The notes beneath the pieces are model-generated. The model worked only from the letters and a program-made list of their open reading frames with translations, did not search any database and was not told where the DNA came from. The position numbers and the translations under genes are program-made. 64,000 nucleotides of DNA, from positions 451,763-515,762 of the forward strand of contig JH720349.1 in assembly GCA_000231825.2 (NCBI GenBank). The letters are read 5' to 3'. Of the stretch, positions 13,385 to 26,989 are shown in pieces. The stretch is from Tetrahymena elliotti 4EA. Its lineage: Eukaryota; Ciliophora; Oligohymenophorea; Hymenostomatida; Tetrahymenidae. How positions within the stretch are numbered: position 1 is the first letter of the stretch; every line of letters starts with the position of its first letter.

Positions 13385-15355
13385 ATGACATATTCAAATT
13401 TAGATTTCTTTACCAAATTTTAGAATATTTTTATTAATCTGGATTTTGAGTTTAAGCGCCTTCTTTAGACACAAAAATATAATGGATCAGTTGTCTTGAA
13501 TAAAGAAGTCTGGACCATGAAAGAAATTTTAGAATGGTTTATTTAAATCTCTACAGATAACCTTAAGATAATCAACTAAATTAATCATTAGATTCAAGGT
13601 AAGTACGATGATGAAGCAGTCTTTATCCATTAGGAAATTAGGAACTTAAAAACACCAGAGCTGAATTTGTATTATCTTCAAAAAGGCTGCGAAAATTTTA
13701 ATGTAGATTTAATTTAAGCATTAGCAAGCTTAAGATAGATTAATAATGAAAATGATTTCAAGAAGAGAATTCCTATGATTTATGTAGAAATGAGTCATTA
13801 TAGGCTTATGTTTGATCATAATATCTATTATTCAATGCTAAGTGCCAGTAAAAATGACATAATGATGCATTTTGATGACAAAGATCACCCAGATTTCAAG
13901 TTCATCAAATAACGTTTTGAATACATCAACATTTTAGAAAAAGCAGAGGATGTAAAAAAGGCATTAGAGTATTTTGGTCATCTTAGCAATCTATCTAACT
14001 GTGCATTAGTCAGAACAGTTTCTAAAGATTCATCCAAATTAAAGGCATTATTAGAAACATTTTGGATTGTTTATTATTTTCTTTAACCCAAATAAAGTTA
14101 GCAAGAAACAAAAGTCTTCTAAGCTAACCCATCAAGTGAATTAGTTATTGCAGTTTGGAATGTTTTCGAGCGCTTGTATCCAATGAAACTATTTTTGAAA
14201 ACAAGCTTACCTAAAGTTACTTAACGTTTGAAGATATACGTTCCTCCAGTTTATGAGCCTATAACATTAAAAGAAATAATAGAAAAAAATTAATCAAACA
14301 CCATGTTTGACTTAAAGGCAGATTAGTAGATGATCCCATAACCTATTAATTTACAAAGGGTAGTTGATTAAGTTCAAATATAAAATAATAGCAGCACTAA
14401 TAATTCCAATCAAAATTTATAAGCAGAATGGAGAAAATATGATCTTTTTGATAAAACTAATAAATCATCAATAAAAGTTACAATTCTTTCAAACATTCCA
14501 TTAATTGTTCGTGAAGTAGTAGGAAAAACTAATGTCGAATATTAACCTAAAAAGAAGAGTGATCCTAAATTAATTTAAGATATTGTTTATCATATTCATG
14601 GAGGTGGATGGGTAGGATTAAATACTCTTAGTCATGAAATGTACACTCGTAAATGGGCCAAAGACTTAGGTGATGTCCCTATTTTCTCAGTAGAGTATTC
14701 TAATGCTCCGGAAAGTAAGTACCCAAAGCCTCTTGATGATTGCTGGTAAGTATATCAATTCCTGCTAAATGGACTTGAAGAATATTTTGAAAATGTTAAA
14801 GTTCGCAAGATAATAATTGCTGGAGATTCTGCTGGAGGAAATATGGCTCTTGGAATATGTCTTTTAGCTCTTCAAAGAGGTATACGCCGTCCTGATGGAA
14901 TTATTCTAAGCTATCCTGCTCTCAATTTGAGAATGGACTTCTTTACTCCATCCTTTATAAATATATTTAAAGAAATAATAATTCCATTTAATTTTTTGAA
15001 AGTCAGTCTAGATAGCTACATGGATAGGACTAATCCAAATGTAGACCCATCTGCTGATCCATTGCTTAGTCCCATATTATTCTCTGATAAAGTATTATCA
15101 TTGTTACCCCCTATAAGAATGGCATGTGGAGATAAAGATTTGCTTAGAGATGATTGTATCAGATTCTTATAAAAATTAACCAAGCTTAATCATAATACAA
15201 AATTGATTTTATATAGAGAATTAACACATGGTTATTTGAATTTAGATTTACCTATGACTTTACCAGCAACTAGAAAATGTGGATATGATTGTGTCTTATT
15301 TGCTAAGCAACTTCTTTAAGGAGAAGCTCTCAAACCTCTTGAATAATTTGAATGA
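13385..15355 (+). CDS. Hormone-sensitive-lipase-type alpha/beta hydrolase
   Basis: Hydrolyses acylglycerol or other esters in the HSL branch of the alpha/beta-hydrolase fold. It is one exon of 657 codons (656 residues) ending at TGA 15353-15355. The first ~300 residues form an all-alpha-type N-terminal region like the HSL regulatory domain. The catalytic half begins with the oxyanion-hole motif YHIHGGGWVGLN (about residue 405), then the nucleophile elbow IIAGDSAGGNMALG (Ser near 482). The expected acid residue is in MACGDKDLLRDD (about 582) and the catalytic His in RELTHGYLNLDLP (about 614). All catalytic motifs are intact. An Asn/Gln-rich insert (near codons 318-345) sits ahead of the catalytic domain. 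The first ATG after the upstream in-frame TGA was taken as the start. Substrate cannot be told from sequence. Confidence 0.93.
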
Positions 15356-16284
15356 TAGAGTTTTACAAAAAAATTAATTTAGATCCATAAAATAAAAGAA
15401 GGATACAAAAATAAAAAGAATAATAAGATTGAATAATATTAATAAACTACTTACAAATTAACTATAAAAATAAATATTACTATTATAATTAGTTATATAA
15501 ATTATATACATAAAAAAATCAGCCTGCCATCCATCATATTTCACAAATTAATAAATAAAACTTAACAAACTTTAACAAAACAAAGAATATAAAAAAGTAC
15601 TTTTTGAAATAAATAAAAAAATATCTAATCAAATTTTCAAGTTCTCTCAAAAATGCAAAAAAAAATATTTATCTTACTTAGTATTGCTTGTATTTATTGA
15701 TATGAATGAACACTTTATTTTTATAAAAATTATAACCAATTATTACAATTTATTTCTTCAAAAAAATTTAGTTTGTTTTTCTTAGATTTAATAAAAAAAA
15801 TCAAAGATATTTTTGGAAATAAATCTTATTTCTTTTATTGATAAATTAATAATTAATAGTCATTTCTCAAAATTCATTTGTTCTAAATTTCTTTTTTACT
15901 TTACTCTAAAATTTATTAAAAATAATCTCAAAATTTTATTTTTGGATACTGATTTATTTTAACACTTAATGGTAAAAAAAGTTAGAGACTTAATAGAAAT
16001 AATAAGGCATTATTAATAAAAGTTTCAAGCATCTTTATTTATGATTTGAAAATTCTTATTTTTATATGTTCTTAACTCGCAAATTTTTAACTTTTTAGAA
16101 TAAATTGTTTTAAACTTGAAAAAAATTATTAACTTTTGGCTTTTTTATTTCAAAAAAAATAATACAAAAAAAGCTTTTTAATGATAATAATGAAATTGAT
16201 TTATGATTAGATTTTTTTCTAAGAGTTGAGAAGTTTTAATCAATACATACAAAAACATGAATTTTGATTTATAAGATTAATTTA
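15356..16284. other. Convergent intergenic region
   Basis: About 0.9 kb between the 3' ends of two convergent genes. It is AT-rich with no feature recognised. Confidence 0.55.
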
Positions 16285-19200
16285 TCAGTTAGATTTAGCC
16301 AAAGGAGCTCTGGTTCTGAAGCAGTTGTGAGTTCTTTGTTTACGTTAGCAGTCATCGATACTTTCCTTAATGTAACGTTGTAAGAAGACATACTTTTCAT
16401 TGAGGTTACTTAAAAGACTTTCAAGTTTAGTAATTAGCTTAGCATAGTCTTCAGTGTTGGGAAGCAAATATTAATAGAAATCGTTAGCGAATTCCTTGGG
16501 TTTAGTATCATAAACATGTAAAATCTTTTCAAAGAATTTTTCGAAATAAGGTTCAAGTTCTTCATGATTGAAAGTGCTGTTGAAACCACTCCAAGAATAT
16601 TCTAAATTTCTTACTGAAAGGGTATTTTCAGCAGAGAAGTAGAAATTCCATAACTTTTCTCTTTCTTCAGCATTGACGTCTAAAGCCTTACCTATATTAT
16701 TATTAATTTATTTTTTAATAAAATATTATTTATTCATAAAAATGTACATTTTTGTTCATAATTCTTTGAGGTATCAGTGGGATCTCTTTCAGCTTGTTTT
16801 TTGAAAAGTTGTTTCTTTTCTTCTCTAGTATATTTTCTGCTCTTATGGATAATAGCAACAATTCTCCATTGAACAGATAAACCAACTTCAATTTTTTTAA
16901 GATCTTCATCAGTACCGTTGTACCAAGCCAATAATTTAGCAATGTGAGTATCAGATCTAGCAAATCCATCAAGCTTATCTCTAACAGCAATGATTCTGTT
17001 CTTATTTTCAGCAGGAATACTCAAAAGGTACTTGAGTAAGAAATTGAATACACGTTCTCCTAAAACTACCTTGTATTAATCAGGAGTGAAACTTGTATAA
17101 GCACCTTACAAGTATTAGAGTTAAGAAGAAATGATATCATCAGAAGTTTCATTAGGAATAGCATTAATAAAGATATCAATGTATTCTTCTGAGGAAAGTT
17201 TACCATCTCTGACCATATCAAAGAAAGCTCTCCAAATGAGGGTTCTTGTGACAATATCAGTAATTTTATGTAAGTTTAATTTAAAGAATTCAATGGAAAT
17301 ATCATCAAGAAGAACCTTAATGAAACCCCAATCACCATAATTAAGTAAAACAGCCTTGAATTAAGTTTTGCTTGCATCATAACTAAGGACAGTTTCACTA
17401 GCTTCATTGAGAAGAACAGGGTAAGTTGTAATGTTAGCATTTTCATCAAAGAAGGCAACCTATAATTTGTGTCTTCTAAGGGTAGGATGTTGAGGAAGAG
17501 CAGGAGTCTAGATAATCTTAAGAGAAGCATTAGCACTTCTATCTTCAGGGTTGAAAATGGGTTAACATTCATTTAAACCAGCAGTTTAAATCCATGATTT
17601 TTACCATTCATGGAGAGAGAATCCAAGATTTAATTGCTTGAATTCTTGATCAAAGAATTCAATTAAATCATCAAGGACAGCATTTCTGAATTCAAATTTC
17701 TTGAAGTATTTCTTTAAAGCATCACTGAAAGCCTTATCTCCCATCAATGACAATAATTAACGAAGAGTAGCACTACCTTTAGAGTAGGAAATACCATCGA
17801 AAATGGAATCAGCAGCTTCAGTATTTTCAACAACACAAGCAATAGGATGGGTGGTATTTAATTAATCGGTACGATATCTATTTAAATGTTTAAACAAATT
17901 AGAATTAAAATCACATTACTTTATCATTATTATATTACCCCCATGATTTTCTCAAGTTGAATTCAATCCAAATGTTGATCAAGGGCTTGTGGCTAACAGT
18001 CATCTTTGAGATGATGTAGTGACTAATGAAATCAGCAAAAGATTCATTTAACCATAAATCATTCCACCACTTCATGGTAACGAGATTTCCGAACCAGTGA
18101 TGAGAAAGTTCGTGGGTAACTGTGTTGAGGAAACTAGTGTAAGAAGAAGCAGTCTTTTCTTCTCTGAAAATGTACAAATCATTGAAAGTAACGAGGCCAG
18201 TATTTTCTAATAAATTAAATAATAAAGTTGATTAAAAAGATAATAATGAGAATATTTATATACCCATGGCACCCATGTTGTATTCTGGACAGAAGACTGA
18301 ATCATACTTATGGTAAGGATAAGGATAACCAAACAAGTCTTCATAAAGCTTCATAGATTCAATTGTAGAAGCAAATAACCAGTCGGCCATCTTCTCCAAA
18401 TGAATAATCAATGATTGTCTGCAATATAAACTCATAGGAATGTTCTATTAATTAAATAAGTCAAAATTTAATAAAAAAATTCTTTAAAAATATCTTTTAA
18501 AATTTAAGATATAAATAGATAATAACTTAAATTAAATACGTTATAAATTTCTTTGCACTTAATTTCTTCATAGGGGCCAGCAACAAAACCATAAAGGTAA
18601 GTAGGATAGAGTTAAGTCTTGTTAAAAACAGCATAATGGTAGTCATTATTTTCAGGAATATTTCCTAAGATGCTGCTTGAATAAGGGTGAGTAGCATTAT
18701 GTGCACTGTAATCTTATTGAGAGAATTTAGCTTCATGAGACTTTAATTCGTTTGAAAGAATAACCCAATCTTAAGGAGCGACAATGGTAGCTTCAAGGGT
18801 AGCCTTCAAATCAGGTTAATCAAATGAAGGGAAAATACGATTGCACCAGTAAGGTTCACATTAAGAGTAAAGATACTATTTGCCATCAGTATCAGTGAAG
18901 CTATGTAAACCACAACCATCATTAGAGTATTCGTTTGAGAATACGATTGTAACAACGTTTCTTCCAAAGTTTAAATATTAGGTAGGAATCTTAACAAAAA
19001 GTCCATTCCAGATTTAATTTAAATAGGAATCTCCTGCTTTACCTACTTCGCTTTTGTTAATAACAACCTTTTCAATAGAAGATCCTTGGTAATCAATAAA
19101 GAGATCTCTGCCTGCACCAGTTAAGTTGAATTCAACTTCAACAACACCATGATATCTTTCACCCTTATCTAATCTTAATTAAAGCTTGTAATTAATTGAG

Positions 19201-19286
19201 TGTTCAACAAATTGTTGTCTTCTTCTTTCGGCCTAAGCTTAACTCAAAAATCTTGGCTTTTCGTTTAAGTACTCGTTATATGACAT
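16285..19286 (-). CDS. M1-family zinc aminopeptidase
   Basis: Removes N-terminal residues from peptides. It starts [14 protein letters not shown] with no signal peptide or membrane anchor, so a cytosolic enzyme is likely. The beta-saddle domain is followed by the exopeptidase motif GAMEN, which is split by a ~59-nt intron (ATG G / AA AAT) and so appears only after splicing. The zinc site [10 protein letters not shown]...[10 protein letters not shown] lies near residue 345 with all HExxH and Glu ligands present. A further intron joins LRKSWG to YRTDQLN. The C-terminal half is the helical domain typical of the family and ends [12 protein letters not shown] at TGA 16285-16287. Four or more introns; about 900 residues, the usual family length. 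It resembles the aminopeptidase N/puromycin-sensitive group; the exact subfamily is uncertain. Confidence 0.94.
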
Positions 19287-20959
19287 TGATCTTATTTAAT
19301 TTGTGCTAAATTTTAGTTATCTTGATTTTATTTATTTTTAATTAATTAATTATTTAAATTTCTTTCACAAAAATATCTTGTCTAATATCTCAACTCCATC
19401 AAAAATTATTAGAATAGGATATCTCTCTGATCTTTTCATTTTTTTCGATATAATTAAGTTTTCTAAAGAACAAGATTTCAGTAAATTTTTAAGAATATTT
19501 CTAAATATATGATGTAAGACCTTCTAAGTTATATTACAAAAGCAAACTGCTCAAAATATTTTCAGTTATTCCATTAAAAAGTCTATTATTTCTTATGAAA
19601 AGTGTTGAGTTAAGCCTAAAAGTAATTAATTTATTTTAAAATAAAATTTTATTCTATTAGAAGTAAGTTAAAGAGAAACTCATTCATTCCTTTGAAAAAT
19701 TAATTAAAAATTGTTTTTCTTTATATAATTTGTGATTTAAAATTCAACTATTAGATTTTATATTGTTTTTTTCTTTTTAAAATATGTATTTTTTGTTAAA
19801 AACATATATTTAATATTACATTCAAAGATACCTTTCAAAAAAAATTATTTTTATAAAAATTATCTACTATTTTTTAATAAGACATAAAATTAAAATAAAA
19901 AATATTAATTATTAATAAATTTAAATAAAAAAAATTAAATTAGAAATATTTTTTTACTTTTGAAATGGTTTGAGTTGATTTCGAAATTAACAAAAATATT
20001 ATATTAATTAGCATGAAAATAGATGCTAAACATTTGCTTAAACTTTTAATTTTTTTACTTTGGGGAAAATTAATTTAAAAAATTGATAAATCATAATGAT
20101 AGAAATTAGAAAATAGATATTTATACATTTTAATAAAATAAATCTATAATAAATGCATTAAATCAAACATAAATCAATTTATCTATCAAATAATAATAAA
20201 GTATATAAAAGAAATTTTAATAAAGTTCTTTTAAATTATATGAAGAGATTTAAATTTAGTTGCATTTTAAATTAAGTGTTGATTAATTTTAATATTTGTA
20301 CTTGTGATTTTATCAAATAGACAAATAAACAAGAGGAAATCTTAATAAGTCTTAATAAATGAATGATTAATTAAAGATAGAAAATGATAAATTTTATCTA
20401 ATGGGTTTATTAATTTATTTTTAGATTAAATAATTTAATATTAATAACTAATGTAAGATTGATTTTGTAGATATAGATTGATTACCCTGTTTGAGTAATT
20501 CTTGCAAAAAGAAAGGCTTTAGGAATTGAAAAATCAATTTTTAGCCATCAACAAACAACGAATAAATTCTAATTAGAAAAATGAAAGACTTTGTTTTCTA
20601 TAACAACTATATTCAATCGAATTTGGTGTGTTTGGAGTAGATAAAGATAACAATTTCCATAACCGGATGGCACTAAAAATTCAAAAAATGAAAATAGGAT
20701 TTCAAAAAATAATAAACAATATTTTGATATCAAAATGCAAAGTTTGCCAAAATTTTAATGATTTTTATTTTTGCAAAGAGCAAACAAACAAGCATTTCAT
20801 TTGATGGCTTCTATGAATTTAAAAGCCAAACAAAAGGCATTTACCCTTGTTAATTTTTAAAAAAACTAAAAAAATAATATTGTTTGAATTCTACTTTTAA
20901 GAGAGATACCAATCAAAAACAATCAAAAAAGAGACAAATAAATATATATTACAAATAAA
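19287..20959. other. Divergent intergenic region, 1.7 kb
   Basis: Lies between the start of the aminopeptidase gene and the MGNNC gene. It is AT-rich and includes a CAAACAAACAAG motif near 20781. It probably carries both promoters; no coding sequence seen. Confidence 0.55.
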
Positions 20960-22147
20960 ATGGGAAATAATTGCAACTGTATTGGAAAAGCTACTGATGA
21001 TAATGTCTGCTAAACATAAGATTCTAATGGAAGTGTTAGAATTCAGCCATATCCCAATAGAAAAATTTTTGAAGATCACTTATCTAGCCGTCGTTTTACT
21101 CTGGAACCTATTAAGAGCTCTAATTCTATTGCACCTCTAAGAAGTGAATCTACAAAGAGAAGTGTAAACGTTCATAATCATGATAATTTCTCATAAGCAA
21201 CTGAAGCTGTTACAATTTAATCTGGATAATAAAATCCTATCTCATTTAGCATTTTTTAATCTTCTCCTCCTCGCAGATAATTTGATAATTCTAAAAGCAT
21301 TCATAGTAATTGCAGTCCTATTAGCTCAAATAAAAAAAGAGCAAGCAAAATATTCAGCAATCCATAATCTACTGCTATTCAAACTCCTTGCTCATCAAGA
21401 AAATAAACTATTCATGAAAATTTAACTCCATATCATAATATCAGAGATTAAATATAATTAAATGCTGATAATAATCATGCTTAACCTAATTTAGAAAAGG
21501 CTGAGTGGAGTCTTAGTCCTGTGATTTCTCCAAGAAGCAAATTTTTCTAAAACAAGGCAGTCCCAATTTAAAAAACATTCGAAGGGGTTTAATGCGATAT
21601 GTCTGAAGTAATAGATTTCAAATAACAACAACAGGAAGAATAAAATGATAATAAATCAAGTTTTACAACGAATGTATTTGAGATTGAATTTACTTAGAAT
21701 TCTGACCTTGAAATGGCTTTCAAAGAACTAGAAAAAAAATAAAAATATACATAGAATAACTTTGCAAAGATAACAGAATTAACTTTAGAAGATGATGATG
21801 AAGATACTTCAAGAGTTAGGGAATAAAAACTTTATACTTCTACAATCAGAGAATAAACATCTCTCACTTATAGTGATAGTTCAATCTGTAATATTTCTTC
21901 ATTGACTCCTGAATAAATGCAAATTGTTAAAAGCAAATACTACTAATTTGAGAGCAGTAATTCTGATAAATCAACTTAAATTTTTGATAACTAAAGCTAC
22001 AATTATGCTATTAAAATAATCAACTCAAGAGACTAAGTTTTTTCCCCATAAAGATTGAGCACTGTCAGGGCTTCTGATAGTATATTAAGTGAAACAATAA
22101 AAAGAAATTCAAATCCTAAAAATAATAGTAATTTAGTAGTTGTCTGA
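20960..22147 (+). CDS. Disordered protein with MGNNC N-terminus, predicted myristoylated/palmitoylated
   Basis: Function not recognised. It is a single exon of 396 codons (395 residues), ATG 20960 to TGA 22145-22147. The N-terminus MGNNCNCIGKATDD has Gly2 with small/polar residues behind it and Cys at 5 and 7, the pattern for N-myristoylation followed by palmitoylation. This would tether the protein to a membrane, with the ciliary or cell membrane plausible in ciliates (inference). The rest is Ser/Asn/Gln-rich with many S-P and S-x-R sites (SSPPRR, LSPVISPRS) and no predicted folded domain that I can see, consistent with a phosphorylated scaffold or signalling adaptor. An acidic patch LEDDDEDTS lies about two-thirds along. 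No membrane span. Confidence 0.85.
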
Positions 22148-23141
22148 AAAATCTTTAAAACAAGCTGATTTCAATGTATAAACAATAAAAAATTAATAAT
22201 ACAAACAAAATGGATGAATGAATGAATACCTAAGCAAAATTTATCTTTCAAATAATTAATTAATCAAAAAAACAGTTCAATCTTAAGCAATTTATATATA
22301 AATATATTTATTTAATAATTTTATAGTAATGTATACAATACAATATGTGTTTATTTATATTAATAATAATATCTCTCTTCATTTAAACAATCATTACAAA
22401 TTTTCTTTTTTCTAAAATTAATGTCCTATCCAAACTCTATTATGTTAATTATTTTTCTTCATTTACTCCTAAATAAATACGATATTTAAGAAAACAAAAA
22501 ATAATTTGAGTGCTATCATTTTGATAACAAAAGAACTAGTTATTTACTAACTTTAAAAAATATTATATTTTAGAGGATTAAGTTGTTTCCTTATTTAAAT
22601 ATAGCATTTTGAGAGTTTTCAATAGCTTAAAAAGTAAAACAATAAAATGATATTTGAAACCAAAAGCAAAAGCTTTAAAAACAGATTTCAGCATTTAAAA
22701 AAGACTTTTACACAATAATAAATAACAAATATCAAAATAAACAATGGAAATACAAAAAATAATTGAACCCAATAATAGCCTAAATGAGCCAAAAAATATC
22801 AGTAAACTAAATGCATGAGTAATATTAATTTTTATAATATGATTGAGAAATTTACACACAAATATATTTTATAAATAATTTAATAATAATATTAACAAAA
22901 ATTAAAAATTGTTTGTCCGTTTGTTTGTTTTTAATATAAGTTCTCTTTTAATTGTAAGATTTAAAATTATTTTTTTAAACAAAATCTTATTCACACACTA
23001 TTAATATATTTTTCAATTCTTTGACAGTATTTTTTTGAACATAATTGGATTGCTATGTTATCGGTTTTAAACTTTTCTAAATCACAATATTTACAATTAT
23101 TATTAAGTGTTCTTAATTATATTTTTGTTAAATAAACTTTT
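22148..23141. other. Convergent intergenic region
   Basis: About 1 kb between two convergent 3' ends. It is AT-rich, with a TTTG-repeat motif near 22910-22930 that is the complement of the CAAA motif seen in other intergenic regions of the window. No gene seen. Confidence 0.55.
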
Positions 23142-25277
23142 TCAATCTAAAGAAAAAATATCTTTACAACTCAAGGAAAATTCCTATTTACATTTTTCAT
23201 GAATAAACTAATCTGTATCTTAAGTCGAGATTTAATTATTTCTACATATGAGACAATTTAAGAGATATTAATCTTTCTCTAAGCTGCTATGAGTATACTC
23301 ATTAACGAATAAATATAAGACAGTACTATCTTAGTTATATGATTTGAAAGGTTCTATATTCAGAGGACTAAAAAATTACCATTTAAAATGATAAACTATT
23401 TAATTTGGCTTAGTTTATTCTAAGTAAATTACAGAACATCCTTTCAATATTATCTCTTACAGCTTAACAGGTCCCAAGCATCTTTTACAACTAATTATAT
23501 CCAAATAAACAATTGTTTTAATATTAAATTATCAAAAATTACTTCAATGTTTTTAGTATTTGATCCTTTCCAAATCTTATCAAATGGTTTCCCAGTCCTT
23601 TTTTATAAACTATTTCACTGTCTGTGTATTTTTATTTACAGAACTAATAGGTGCATTAACAGACTAAATTAATTCCCTCACAGTATACATTATTTTCTTC
23701 CTCTTCATTTTAGAATATATTTTTACTATCAACTTTTTAATTGATTCTATATAGCATATTTATGCTATTCGATTTCTACAAATCTAAATTTGAATTCTCT
23801 GCCAAATGCTTTTGTCTCAGACTCTCTTTGAAAATATTTTCTTCAACCGAAATTCGACTTCCCACACATATCTTATAATAAGCTAGATCTTTTGAATCTT
23901 CAAGCAATCTATTATATTATAAAAAAAACCTTATTATTCCTAAATTAATTTTATGAATGAATTACGATCCATTAAAATACATTAATTAGTCAAGGCCATC
24001 AATACCAATTTTATTTTCTAAAATAGTTTTCAAACCAAAAACAGTTTCTTTAAAATCCATTTTAAGAGGAATATTTTATCTTAGTCTTGTGACAATAACT
24101 ATTTCCCCTTAATATTAGCAAACAGCATACAATTTCTTTTCTTTTTGAGTAAAAACTAAATCTTTAAATAATGTTTTGCTTCTTATCAAAGTCCTAATAA
24201 CAAAAAATTTAAAATAAATTATTATTTAATATTTAAAAAAATTATTTTTTACATATCTAAGTAAGCAAAACCTTAAATGTATGGGTTATCAAGCTTTATT
24301 TGAGCTATGTTTTTAATTAAATCTAAAGAGTCATCATCATAAACCTTGATAGAAGAAGTGAATTCATTATCATCCATTTCTTAAGTTAGTAAGGTTTCAT
24401 TTACTTCATCCTCTTCTATTAATTATAAATAGAGATCATACTACCCCTAAGCAATATTTCTAACAACTAAAGAATCTGAATCTTTAATTTATTCTATTTG
24501 ATCAACTATCTAGTTATTCTAATGAAGTAATACAAATTCATTTAAAGTGTTATTTAATTTATCTGCAATTTATTATTTTAGATTTTAAAACGGATTTAAA
24601 TACAGAGCTTTTCTCTCTTGTAAATTATTTTGTAAGTTATTATATGAGTGACCTGGAAATATAAATACTTATATTAGCTGTAACACTCTAACAATATTTT
24701 TACCACTCTCACATTTAATTCCTAGATCTGTTAATAAAGCTGAATCATCCTAAAGTAATCTATAAACAATTATAAAATAAAAGAATATTTAATGAATGTT
24801 TAAAGAAAAAAAAAAATACCTTCCTTGATATTAAAGTTATATTTTTTCATCATCTATTTATAAATTTTTAGCAATAATCATTCTCAAATCGCTTAATCTT
24901 TATTCTTTTCCTACTACTAAATTCGATGTTTGCATCTTTTAATCTTTTGTAAATTAGTATTAAATATCTAGCCCCTCATGTCTAGGAATAGCTGTGAAGT
25001 AAAATGTTTTATTTATATCTAATTCTGATAATTCTGTTTTATAGTTGAAGAATCCTAAATTATCAAAAACATTTTCTATATTTTAATCAATTTTATAAAC
25101 ATTCTATTAATTTTAATAATAATCTTTAGCTTTTGCACATAGCCATAATAGACTTTTAGATTATTCACTACTGCTTATTTTAAATTAAAAACTCTCTTTA
25201 GGTATATTCTTGCAAATAAAATAGTAAGGGATTGTTTAATCCTCCTGAATTTCTAATTATTAAGCGCTTTTTACCAT
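23142..25277 (-). CDS. Multi-ubiquitin-like protein with Cys-rich/RING-like C-terminus
   Basis: Starts MVKSAQQLEIQEDQT. At least two segments have the ubiquitin-like pattern. One (about residues 115-190) contains LSDLRMIIAKNLQIDDEKIQ, then QYQGRLLQDDSALLTDLGI, matching the ubiquitin helix-plus-turn layout. Another (about 340-400) contains ETVFGLKTILENKIG and LMYFNGSQFI. A weaker one lies between them (FQNLKQQIADKLNNTLNEF). The C-terminal third is cysteine-rich: CEGINLVCQC...FCKQKY with GLGNHLIRFG, then a 52-nt intron whose removal restores NCKRCLGPVKL. Near the end, LLNCLICRNNQ...FIHEKC looks like half a RING. It ends FSLD at TGA 23142-23144. No C-terminal diglycine is evident, so it is not a ubiquitin precursor. 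A role in ubiquitin signalling is inferred only from the domains. Confidence 0.75.
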
Positions 25278-26989
25278 TTTATAATAATAAATATAATCAA
25301 ATTTTTAATTTGCGGTAAAGTTTTTGTTAATATTTTTAAAAAAATTTTAATTAACAATTTAATCTAGAAAAATATCTTAAATTTTCAAATTTTAATCAAT
25401 TAATTATTATAGATAGAATATTCATTCTATAAATTCAATATTAAAATAAATAATCTTTCTGTCCATCAATTGTAAATTTAACAAATTTATTATTCAAAAA
25501 TAATAATCTAAATTTCTTTTAAAAATAAAATAAATTTGAAATATCCGCTTCTTAATATTCTATAAAAGATTTTAAACTGTTGATTCAGACAGACAAATAT
25601 TTTTAATTAAGCACCAAATTCTACCTTTATATCTCTTTATTCAAATATCATTATTTTTATGAAAAGTCAAATTAAAATAAATTAAAAAATAATACACAGC
25701 TAGCTGTATTATCAAATTTTTTAAGAGTAAAAAAGACTTAATATTTATATTATAACAGAGAAGCTAAGTAAAAATATGTAAAATAGTTTTTTATTAAATA
25801 AATTGAAATCATATAAGTAAATATTTATCTTTTTGTATAAAAATCATTATTTTATTCAATTGTGTTATGTTAACTTTTGTTCAATCAAAAGAGTAATAAT
25901 AATTTTAAAATGGTTTATTTTGCTGAAAATATTTGAGTTGTGAAGATTTGTATAATAATTATTTAGAAATATATATAGTATTTAATTATTAACCCATTCA
26001 GGCAGTACAGTAAGTATATTTTCATGTTTGTTACACCATTTTCTATGTGTTTTTATTTAAATCAATTTTCAAGCTTTATTTTTTAATATTAGTAGTTTAT
26101 AAAAACTACTCTAAAAAAGAATATATCTTCAAATTTATATAAAACTCTGTGTTTACAATATGCCTGTAAAGATAATAGAATACTTGTAAAATAATTATTT
26201 ATGATATATTTAATATGATGATAAAGAATATTTTTAGGAGATACTAAAATAATTATTTGGAAGATATTAAAGAAAATAATTAAGAAAATATTTAATAAAA
26301 TTATTTAGAAGACATGAGGCATAAAAAAAGAGAGAAAATGTAATGATATAATTATCATACATCTCAATTCAAGCAACAATGTATTCTAAGATAAGATACT
26401 ATTTATTAAATTTTCAAAGTTGTTTGAAGATATTTTTAAGGAAGTAAATTAATAAATAGTAAAATGAAACATTTAATTAAATTACAAAAAAAGTTAAGGA
26501 TACTTAATTTTTTTCAATCGCTTTTAAATAAGATTTAGTTTAAGCAAACAAACAAACAAACAAATAGTCTATTTGTCTAAAGATGCTATGTCAATAAAAT
26601 TTTTAAGTTTCTATAATAAAGTGTACTGAATTTATTTAAAGAATTAACATTAGTTAAATGGGATGTTAAAATTGCTAAAAAAGAATAAATAATATGTGGT
26701 TTATTTTAAAATTACTCCATCTATGAATCAATCAAATAGTCAATAATATTTTAAATGGAATTTGAAATGATAGAAATTAGTTTGTGTTTTTTTCATAAAA
26801 CGATTGATATGCATTGTTGAATATTATTAATTCAATACTTAGCAGTCTTAGAATCAAAATAAGTAAAGTAGGTAAGTAAGTAATAATAACAAAAAAAGAT
26901 CTCTATTTCTTAAACACAGTTACAGCAATAAATTATTGTTTCAGAAATACTAAAGAAGGTATAGGGATCACTTTCCATATAGAGATAAC
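25278..26989. other. Divergent intergenic region, 1.7 kb
   Basis: AT-rich. Contains a (CAAA)n tract near 26544-26561 and an imprecise repeat of AATAATTATTTAGAAGA-like units at about 26190-26310. No coding sequence recognised. Confidence 0.55.
26544..26564 (+). repeat. (CAAA)n tract
   Basis: Four or more CAAA units in intergenic DNA. Similar tracts occur near 20781, 35422, 37578, 47470 and 54043, and as the complement near 22921. Confidence 0.75.

Noticed and set aside
13385..15355. Apparent pseudogene of a lipase, full of TAA/TAG
   Set aside because: With TAA/TAG as Gln the frame is intact over 656 residues and every catalytic motif is present.
16734..17572. Multiple overlapping frames in both directions within the aminopeptidase
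   Set aside because: Only the minus-strand frame read with the ciliate code continues the M1 domain; the others have no homologous motifs.
20600..20700. Slightly G/C-richer patch considered as a tRNA
   Set aside because: No acceptor pairing, anticodon loop or T-loop consensus could be fitted by eye. The same held for other patches, so no tRNA is reported.
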